Shown here: positions 15,695 to 20,522 of the stretch, piece by piece | How the letters are laid out: the number at the start of each line of letters is the position of its first letter | How positions within the stretch are numbered: position 1 is the first letter of the stretch | NCBI GenBank assembly: GCA_964588665.1 | Contig: CAZPQQ010000059.1 | Span: 1-20,522, forward strand | Length of the DNA: 20,522 nucleotides | Direction: 5' to 3' | From: UBA2160 sp964588665 | GTDB taxonomy: Bacteria > Chloroflexota > Dehalococcoidia > Lucifugimonadales > UBA1123 | Notes under the pieces: generated by a model | What the model saw: only the letters and a program-made list of their open reading frames with translations | What the model was told of the DNA's origin: nothing | Database searches by the model: none | Translations under genes and position numbers: made by a program

Positions 15695-15784
15695 TCGGGC
15701 GTGATCGTCAAGCCCGATGTGGCGGAAGACGAAACCTCGACGGCCAGTGATTTGGAGCGCACGGCGGACGCCGTGCCGCTGTAA
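15695..15784 (+). pseudogene. C-terminal remnant of an LLM-class oxidoreductase gene
   Basis: Reading 15695 to the TAA at 15782-15784 gives a peptide that starts SGVIVKPD, continues AEDETS and ends LERTADAVPL. It aligns without gaps with the last 27 residues plus stop of the LLM protein at 9869-10717 (RVIVKPEL, CEDEAS, LERIANAVLR). By hand, about 66 of 84 bases match between 15701-15784 and 10634-10717. Upstream the frame opens with ATG 15638, but those residues do not resemble the family. I read this as the decayed end of a related gene. The rest of the 15625-15887 gap shows nothing else. Confidence 0.65.
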
Positions 15785-15887
15785 TTCTGGCAAACGCGGC
15801 GATGTACGTCGAGGAACTCAGAGGCCGGCCCGACTGAACGAGTCGACCTCATCGGTTATTGCCGAGGCCAAGTTCGCGCCGGCAGTG

Positions 15888-16199
15888 CTACGCGACTATC
15901 TCGCTGGTCTGAATCACTGGCTCTATGTTCGTAAAGTTTGGCACGTCGCCCATGATCTCTTCAGCATGGGCGCCGAATGCACCCTGAAACTCTTCCAATG
16001 AGTTGAATGTTAGGTGTCCGGCGGCGATAAATGGCGCTGGCTCGCCTGGGGCGGCGCTTCCGAGGCCGCTGTCGATCTCGGCGCTCACAATTGCCGAGCC
16101 AACCCTATCCGTCACGAGTTTGGCGTGTTCGTTCGAATAGTATTGCATGTCGAACTTGGCATCGGGACCGTTTGGGTACAGAACTGACACACGAATCAC
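15888..16199 (-). CDS. EthD-family small protein
   Basis: A 103-residue protein of the EthD type in the dimeric alpha/beta-barrel superfamily. Recognisable features are VSVLYPNG at the start, FDMQYYSNEHAKLV (the usual segment ending in a conserved His), a central hydrophobic strand ending in HLTFNSLEEFQGAF, and NFTNIEPVIQTSEI at the end. EthD was named from the ETBE degradation operon, and relatives often sit beside oxidative catabolic genes; the biochemical role is poorly known. Start GTG 16199 is chosen because AAGGAGG lies five bases upstream; the longer GTG at 16214 would place this ribosome site inside the coding sequence. No other gene is in an obvious operon with it; ftsY lies upstream on the same strand, about 155 bp away. 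Confidence 0.8.
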   Translation of the reverse strand: MIRVSVLYPNGPDAKFDMQYYSNEHAKLVTDRVGSAIVSAEIDSGLGSAAPGEPAPFIAAGHLTFNSLEEFQGAFGAHAEEIMGDVPNFTNIEPVIQTSEIVA

Positions 16200-16204
16200 G
16201 GGGG

Positions 16205-16211
16205 CCTCCTT
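16205..16211 (-). promoter_or_regulatory. Ribosome binding site fixing the EthD-like start at 16199
   Basis: On the minus strand AAGGAGG is followed by CCCCC and GTG 16199. A seven-base Shine-Dalgarno match at five-base spacing makes GTG 16214 improbable as the start. Confidence 0.65.
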
Positions 16212-16297
16212 CACAAATCATCCTTCGAGCCAGCCTCCGTAACGGCCGCCTCCATCCATCAAACAATCGTAGGCATTTTGGCGGTTGAACAGAAGCA

Positions 16298-16321
16298 TTC
16301 GACCGAGTCCTGAGCGAAGGG
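16298..16321. repeat. Possible diverged relative of the REP-like repeat
   Basis: Read on the minus strand, CCCTTCGCTCAGGACTCGGT followed by CGAA shares CCCTTCG and CTCAGG with the dispersed repeat but lacks the second arm. It sits in the 155-bp gap between the EthD-like gene and ftsY. Weak call. Confidence 0.3.
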
Positions 16322-16354
16322 CATCGTGAGTGCACGCTGCAGACTGCCGTTCCG

Positions 16355-17314
16355 TCAGTCGCTGTTTGCCTCCGCGGTCGAAAACAGCCCATCGACGAAG
16401 CTCTCGGCGTCGAACACCGCGATGTCGTCAGGTTGCTCGCCAGTGCCGATGAACAGGACCGGCAGTTCGAGATCGTCGGCGATGGCGAGGACGACGCCGC
16501 CCTTGGCCGTTCCGTCGAGTTTGGAGAGGAACACTCCGTCGCAGGCGATGGCCTCGGTGAAAGCCCGTGCCTGGATCAGCCCGTTCTGGCCGGTGGTTGC
16601 GTCCATGGTTAGGATTACCTTCAGCGACCTGGCGACTCCCTGACGTGCGATGACGTTGCGGATCTTCTTGAGTTCGTCCATCAGGTTCGTGCGGGTGTGC
16701 AGCCTGCCAGCGGTGTCGATGATGACCACGTCCATGTTTCGGGACATGGCGGCCTGCACGCTGTCGAACGCCACCGCTCCGGGGTCGGAGCCTTGCCTGT
16801 GCGCGACGACGTCGATGCTCAGCCGTTCGCCCCACGTCTGAAGCTGCTCGACTGCGGCCGCTCGGAAGGTGTCGCCGGCGCCCAACAGAACGCTACGGCC
16901 CTCTTTGGCGTAGAGGTTGGCCAGCTTCGCGATGCTTGTCGTTTTGCCCGCTCCGTTGACGCCGGCCATGAGGAGGACCAGCGGCGGGTCTTCGACCTCC
17001 ATGGCGTTCGAGCTGTTCACAGGGGTCAACAGGTTCGCCATCTCCGCCTTGAGTTCGGTGAGCGCTTCTTCGGGCCGAGTGATGGCCTGGTCGCGGATTC
17101 GGTCTCGAAGCCGGTCCAGCAGCTTCATCGAGGTGTTGACTCCGACGTCGGCGGAGATCAGCAGCTCCTCGAGCTCGTCCCACATCTCGTCGTCGATCTG
17201 ACTGCGTTGGAACGCGCGAGTCACGCGCCAGAACCAGGTCCGTCGGGTGCGCTCGACGGCCTGCTCTGTCCGGTCTTTGTCTTCGCGCTTGCCTTTTTTG
17301 AAGAATTTGAGCAA
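16355..17314 (-). CDS. ftsY: Signal recognition particle receptor FtsY
   Basis: A 319-residue NG-domain GTPase, the membrane-associated receptor for the signal recognition particle in co-translational targeting. The helical N domain (about 20-100) is followed by the G domain: P-loop GVNGAGKTT (118-126), DTFRAAAVEQL, DTAGRLHTRTNLMDEL, SKLDGTAKGG (Ser in place of the usual Thr in TKLD) and IGTGEQPDDIAVFD. There is no long acidic A domain; the chain begins MLKFFKKGKRED, a short basic amphipathic start typical of compact FtsY. I take TTG 17314 as the start: homologues begin at this point, and the 49 upstream residues to 17461 would run through the promoter region of the divergent gene. The ribosome site (AGGCAGG) is weak. 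This is a core housekeeping gene. Confidence 0.95.
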   Translation of the reverse strand: MLKFFKKGKREDKDRTEQAVERTRRTWFWRVTRAFQRSQIDDEMWDELEELLISADVGVNTSMKLLDRLRDRIRDQAITRPEEALTELKAEMANLLTPVNSSNAMEVEDPPLVLLMAGVNGAGKTTSIAKLANLYAKEGRSVLLGAGDTFRAAAVEQLQTWGERLSIDVVAHRQGSDPGAVAFDSVQAAMSRNMDVVIIDTAGRLHTRTNLMDELKKIRNVIARQGVARSLKVILTMDATTGQNGLIQARAFTEAIACDGVFLSKLDGTAKGGVVLAIADDLELPVLFIGTGEQPDDIAVFDAESFVDGLFSTAEANSD

Positions 17315-17418
17315 AGTGCTGCCTGCCTGTCGTTTAATTGCTCTTGGGGTATTGGGCAGTGTTGATAGAGAGACTCCCCAATCAAGAATAACAGCGTAGA
17401 CGAACCGTTTGGTAGCGG

Positions 17419-17427
17419 TGATATAAT
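17419..17427 (+). promoter_or_regulatory. Extended -10 promoter for the second PAL-like gene
   Basis: TGATATAAT is a perfect TGnTATAAT extended -10 element, about 70 bp upstream of ATG 17498, in the divergent region between ftsY and the PAL-like gene. No good -35 is seen, which this promoter class can tolerate. Confidence 0.5.
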
Positions 17428-17485
17428 CCGAGCCACTCGTCGATCTGATCCAGACGGACATCTCGCCGCATCAATGTCCATACTT

Positions 17486-17491
17486 GGGAGG
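17486..17491 (+). promoter_or_regulatory. Ribosome binding site selecting ATG 17498
   Basis: GGGAGG followed by CGCCAA and ATG 17498. The ATG at 17474 has no such site. The leader GGGAGG-CGCCAA-ATGG resembles that of the paralogue (GGGAGG-ACCAA-ATGG). Confidence 0.6.
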
Positions 17492-17497
17492 CGCCAA

Positions 17498-18448
17498 ATG
17501 GTCACCAACGTCAAACTCGGAAGCGGACAGTTCACCTATGAGGTCGTCGTCGACTGGGAGAAGCTGCCTCAGGGGTATCGCTGGCGAGAGGTCGCCGGAG
17601 TCATCGCCGACTCGAAGAACAACGTCTACGTTTTCAACCGGGGCGACCATCCCATGATGGTCTTCGACAGCGACGGGAACTTCGTCAAGTCGTGGGGCGA
17701 AGGCGTTTTCACTCGAGCGCACGGGGTGACGCTGGGACCGGACGACACGCTGTACTGCACCGACGACGGCGACCACACCGTTCGCCAGTGCACACTGGAC
17801 GGCGAAGTGCTGATGACGATCGGAGTTCCGGGGCAGCCCGCCGGCCTCTTCAGCGGTGAGCCGTTCAATCGCTGCACCCACGTCGCGCTAGACCCTGACA
17901 ACGGAGATCTGTTCGTCTCCGACGGCTACGGCAACTCCCGCGTTCACAAGTACACGCCGGACGGCAAACTTATAAAGTCGTGGGGCGAGCCAGGAACCGA
18001 CGCGGGCCAGTTCAACATTGCCCACAACATCGCGACCGACCGAGACGGTTACGTCTACGTGGCCGACCGCGAGAACCACCGCATCCAGGTGTTCGACAGG
18101 AACGGCAATTTCGAGACGATGTGGGCAAACGTCCACCGCCCGTGCGGCATCTTCATCTCCGACGACCAGCGAGTCTACGTCGGCGAGCTCGGCTGGGGAA
18201 TGGCCGTGAACCGCGAGCTGCCGAACATCGGCCCACGGATCAGCGTGCTGAACACGTCGGGGAAGGTCTTGGCCCGCCTGGGCGCCGGGTACGGACTCGA
18301 ACCGGGCCAGTTCATCGCCCCCCACGGGATCTGCCTGGCCCCCGACCAAAGCATCTACGTGGGCGAGGTCGCACACACTAGCATCAGCCACAGCTCGACG
18401 CCGCCGGACAACGTTCGCAGCTTCCAGAAGCTGGCAAAAGTAGACTGA
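17498..18448 (+). CDS. PAL-like NHL-repeat beta-propeller lyase (copy 2)
   Basis: A 316-residue paralogue of the propeller at 3890-4849, again without signal peptide. It keeps the full PAL residue set: Arg48 in FNRGDHP (the segment is FHRGDH in rat PAL as I recall it), zinc ligands His75 (RAHGVT), His176 (IAHNIATD) and His276 (APHGI), Tyr144 (DGYGNSR) and Arg191 (ADRENHR). Both paralogues end in a similar RS(M/F)QKL-KV segment after a Pro-Pro stretch. The expected chemistry is removal of glyoxylate from an alpha-hydroxyglycine-type substrate, but this is inferred from residues only. ATG 17498 follows GGGAGG. The gene is divergent from ftsY, has its own promoter candidate and is followed by a small hairpin, so it may be a single-gene unit with DUF3500 downstream. 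Confidence 0.87.
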   Translation: MVTNVKLGSGQFTYEVVVDWEKLPQGYRWREVAGVIADSKNNVYVFNRGDHPMMVFDSDGNFVKSWGEGVFTRAHGVTLGPDDTLYCTDDGDHTVRQCTLDGEVLMTIGVPGQPAGLFSGEPFNRCTHVALDPDNGDLFVSDGYGNSRVHKYTPDGKLIKSWGEPGTDAGQFNIAHNIATDRDGYVYVADRENHRIQVFDRNGNFETMWANVHRPCGIFISDDQRVYVGELGWGMAVNRELPNIGPRISVLNTSGKVLARLGAGYGLEPGQFIAPHGICLAPDQSIYVGEVAHTSISHSSTPPDNVRSFQKLAKVD

Positions 18449-18450
18449 AC

Positions 18451-18463
18451 GCCCCTTCGGGGC
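18451..18463 (+). terminator. Short GC hairpin after the second PAL-like gene
   Basis: GCCCC-TTC-GGGGC forms a 5-bp stem three bases after the stop, followed by CATCATTCAC rather than a run of T. It is a weak terminator candidate; read-through into the next gene is possible. Confidence 0.35.
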
Positions 18464-18586
18464 CATCATTCACGAATTGGGCATTTGGACCCGCGTGAAA
18501 CATGAGCACGGCTGGCGTTGCCGGTCAAATATCGAGGGCGGAGCCGAAGCTATATTAGAAGTCGTAATCGGATGAAGTGAGGAACG

Positions 18587-18594
18587 AGGAGGAG
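18587..18594 (+). promoter_or_regulatory. Ribosome binding site selecting ATG 18601
   Basis: AGGAGGAG, then six bases, then ATG 18601. It excludes the in-frame GTG at 18577, which lies upstream of the site. Confidence 0.6.
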
Positions 18595-18600
18595 TCCAGG

Positions 18601-19587
18601 ATGGCGACGACACTATCGACACGTGCAACGGCGACGGCTATGACCGAGGCGGCGAGCGGATTCGTCAAGAGCCTGAGCCCGGACCAACGAGCTAAGACCG
18701 TCTACCGGTTCGAGGACGGAGAGCGCGTCTTCTGGTACTACCCGCCCATGAACCGGCACGGAATCCCGTTGCGCGATCTCGACGGCGCTCAGCGAGAGAA
18801 GGCGTTCGCGTTGTTGGAGAGCGGCCTCACCCCTAGGTCTTATCAACAGGCCAGAGACATCATCGAGCTCGAGACGGTCCTGGGTCCGTTGGAGAAGGAA
18901 CAGGGCGTCGTCTCGTTCGTTCGAGACCCGGAGCTATACTACTTCACCGTCTTCGGCGATCCCAACGGCGACGGAATCTGGGGATGGCGCGCCGAGGGGC
19001 ACCACATCTCGATCCACTTCAGCATCCAAGGCGATCGCGTCCTGTCGATGACGCCTTTCTTCTTCGGGACTAACCCAGCGGAGGTTCGTTCCGGGCCGAA
19101 GAAGGGCATGCGGGTGCTGAGTCGCAGAGAAGACCTCGCATTTGAGCTGATGAACAGCCTGGACCAGGGCCAGACATCGCGGGCAGTGCTCTACAGGGAG
19201 GCGCCCAAGGACATTTTGACGTACAACGCGTCCGCCGTGTCCCTACCAGCGGAGGAGGGGTTGCCGGCTTCCGCGATGAACGCTGCCCAGCAGGGCATTC
19301 TTAGGTCTCTGGTCCAGGTGTACGTAGACCAGGTCGCCCCCGATTTGGCCCAGGAGAGACTGGCGAGGGTGGAAGAGCAAGGATTCGACAAGCTGTATTG
19401 GGCATGGGGAGGTCCTACTCAGATGGGCGAGCCCCACTACTACCGAATCCACGGAGTCGACTACTTGGCCGAGTTCGACAACCGCCAGAACGGCGCCAAC
19501 CACATCCACTCCGTCTGGCGTGACGCAAGCAACGACTTCGCGAACGACGTGCTGCGGGAGCACCTGATCCTGTATCACGTGATCTAA
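18601..19587 (+). CDS. DUF3500 family protein
   Basis: A 328-residue protein that I recognise as DUF3500, a family of unknown function. Visible features are an N-terminal helix with FVKSLSPDQR, the FWYYPPMNRHGIPLRDL block, the segment GHHISIHFSIQGDRVLSMTPFFFG in the centre (two His close together), and a C-terminal YYRIHGVDYLAEFDNRQNGA followed by NHIHSVWRD. These His/Asp/Asn-rich blocks suggest metal or substrate binding but no mechanism is established. There is no signal peptide. It lies 152 bp after the PAL-like gene, with a weak hairpin between them, so shared transcription is uncertain. The stop is only 4 bp from the convergent neighbour's stop. Confidence 0.85.
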   Translation: MATTLSTRATATAMTEAASGFVKSLSPDQRAKTVYRFEDGERVFWYYPPMNRHGIPLRDLDGAQREKAFALLESGLTPRSYQQARDIIELETVLGPLEKEQGVVSFVRDPELYYFTVFGDPNGDGIWGWRAEGHHISIHFSIQGDRVLSMTPFFFGTNPAEVRSGPKKGMRVLSRREDLAFELMNSLDQGQTSRAVLYREAPKDILTYNASAVSLPAEEGLPASAMNAAQQGILRSLVQVYVDQVAPDLAQERLARVEEQGFDKLYWAWGGPTQMGEPHYYRIHGVDYLAEFDNRQNGANHIHSVWRDASNDFANDVLREHLILYHVI

Positions 19588-19591
19588 GGGT

Positions 19592-20263
19592 TCATTCAGG
19601 CAATTCGAAGGTCTTCGTCCAGATGCCGGGGGAGTCGGGCAGGTGGACCATCGCGTCGCGCATTCCGGGATTGCGGGGGTCGATGTTCTGCTGGGTCAGC
19701 CATTCGGGACTGCTCGACACTTCTTCGTGCTCGAACTCGTACACCGTCAGGTACTTAGGCTCGCCCGTAACCGCGACGTAGCGACGCCCGCGGATCACTC
19801 CAGGGACTTTTTCGTAGTTCGGCACGTACACGTTGTCGTACCAGTCGTTCCACTCGTCTTCCCTGTTGGCAGGGATGTCCATGCGGCCCATCTGAAGCGC
19901 CGGGGCCATGCCGTCTTGAGCGGCCTCATCGCTCAAGCCGGCGGGATGGATCATGCGGTACACGTTGCGGATGTACACCGTGCCGATGATGTTCGGCGAC
20001 ATGCGACGAGACCAGTCGGAGGGTTCGCTCAATAGTTTCAGGTACTCCGGCGTCTCCAGCACCTCCGGGGTTTCAAGTTCGTACATCGCCAGGTGCTTCG
20101 GGCCCGTTGTCACGACTTCATAGCGCGCGGCGTTCAGAATGCCGGGCACTGACAACCGTTCGGCGACGTGCTCTTCGTTGTACCAACGGTTGTACTCTTC
20201 TTCCAGATCAGCCGGGACTTCGGTCCAAACCATCAGCAGTCCGGTCCCCTTCTTTGCAGCCAT
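19592..20263 (-). CDS. Duplicated dimeric alpha/beta-barrel (DUF4286-like) protein
   Basis: A 223-residue protein made of two related ferredoxin-like halves. RWYNEEHVAERLSVPG (26-41) aligns with DWYDNVYVPNYEKVPG (140-155), and PKHLAMYELE (55-64) with PKYLTVYEFE further on, an offset of about 114 residues. Single-domain relatives form dimeric alpha/beta barrels; here one chain could build the whole barrel. The first half has a His (His32) where the second has Tyr146, so only one half may be catalytic or ligand-binding. Function unknown; relatives accompany oxidative catabolism genes, like the EthD-like gene nearby. ATG 20263 follows GGAGGAG (20269-20275 on this strand). It is convergent with the DUF3500 gene. 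Confidence 0.8.
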   Translation of the reverse strand: MAAKKGTGLLMVWTEVPADLEEEYNRWYNEEHVAERLSVPGILNAARYEVVTTGPKHLAMYELETPEVLETPEYLKLLSEPSDWSRRMSPNIIGTVYIRNVYRMIHPAGLSDEAAQDGMAPALQMGRMDIPANREDEWNDWYDNVYVPNYEKVPGVIRGRRYVAVTGEPKYLTVYEFEHEEVSSSPEWLTQQNIDPRNPGMRDAMVHLPDSPGIWTKTFELPE

Positions 20264-20293
20264 GTCTAGCTCCTCCGTGTGCGGATGAGCGCT

Positions 20294-20322
20294 ATTGTGC
20301 TGGATGGCGTGACATTGCACAA
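20294..20322 (-). promoter_or_regulatory. Weak candidate promoter of the duplicated-barrel gene
   Basis: On the minus strand TTGTGC (20322-20317) and CACAAT (20299-20294) are 17 bp apart. Transcription would start near 20287, leaving a short leader that includes the GGAGGAG site. Match to consensus is poor (three and four of six). Confidence 0.3.
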
Positions 20323-20429
20323 GTCGGCGCAACGCGGTTCGACGGTAGCTCGCCAAGATTCCGCAGTGTTTGCGTTCACCTCGCGTTCTCGGTCACACGC
20401 CGTGCGTTCGAACGTTGATCCATCGGGGT

Positions 20430-20522
20430 GGTTCGACAGGCTCACCACGAACGGAGAAAGGAGTGCCGAGACGGGAGGAAACGTCCACAACCCCCCCGTT
20501 CCCCCTGAGCTTGTCGAAGGGT
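20430..20522. repeat. REP-like palindrome running to the window end
   Basis: The left arm begins GGTTCGACAGGCTCACCACG (20430-20454). A 41-base centre containing a run of C follows, and the right arm CCGTTCCCCCTGAGCTTGTC, then GAAGGGT, reaches the last base (20496-20522). The two arms match those at 11747-11811 almost base for base, but the centre differs. Confidence 0.8.

Noticed and set aside
15638..15784. A 48-residue small gene starting at ATG 15638
   Set aside because: Only its second half resembles anything, namely the end of an LLM oxidoreductase; no ribosome site is seen, so a decayed gene fragment is the simpler reading.
17315..17461. A 49-residue N-terminal extension of FtsY
   Set aside because: FtsY homologues of this compact type begin near MLKFFKK, and the extension would cover the divergent promoter region.

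Overview
The window looks like chromosomal DNA from a GC-rich, uncultured bacterium. The gene set resembles what is reported for SAR202-like or other Dehalococcoidia-related Chloroflexota, and less likely an actinobacterium: SDR oxidoreductases, an F420/flavin LLM-class oxidoreductase, a phosphotriesterase-like hydrolase, a CehA/McbA metallohydrolase, DUF3500, EthD-like and duplicated alpha/beta-barrel proteins, and PAL-like beta-propellers. This assignment is inferred from gene content and style (GTG and TTG starts, GGAGG ribosome sites), not from a marker phylogeny. I see no rRNA, tRNA, CRISPR array, transposase or phage gene. Both ends of the window lie in copies of the same dispersed repeat, so it may be a whole contig that broke at repeats.

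Layout. 1-2460: an SDR (148-933), a probable terminator, a membrane-anchored TPR protein (1301-1864) and a convergent YfcE-type metallophosphoesterase (1908-2459). 2671-11638: a co-directional catabolic-looking cluster: phosphotriesterase-like hydrolase, PAL-like propeller, bleomycin-hydrolase/PepC-type C1 peptidase, a repeat-bearing gap, a TTG-start SDR, CehA/McbA metallohydrolase, LLM oxidoreductase (overlapping by 4 bp) and an aminoglycoside-phosphotransferase-fold protein lacking its catalytic Asp. 11639-15624: a heterodimeric ABC exporter whose leader holds a repeat palindrome. 15625-16354: a C-terminal remnant of an LLM oxidoreductase and an EthD-like gene on the minus strand. 16355-17314: ftsY on the minus strand. 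17498-20263: a second PAL-like propeller, a DUF3500 protein and a convergent duplicated alpha/beta-barrel protein.

How the genes may work together. The most interesting point is that both beta-propellers keep every residue I could check of the peptidyl-alpha-hydroxyglycine alpha-amidating lyase (PAL) active site (three zinc His, Tyr, two Arg), while no copper PHM monooxygenase is present. The first PAL-like gene sits 33 bp upstream of a bleomycin-hydrolase-type enzyme, a family that hydrolyses a terminal carboxamide in bleomycin. With an LLM monooxygenase-fold protein, an amide/ester-type metallohydrolase and SDRs nearby, one can propose a cytosolic route that hydroxylates N-acylglycine-like or N-alkyl compounds, splits off glyoxylate and hydrolyses the amide. 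This is inference. Enzyme assays and conservation of the neighbourhood would decide it.
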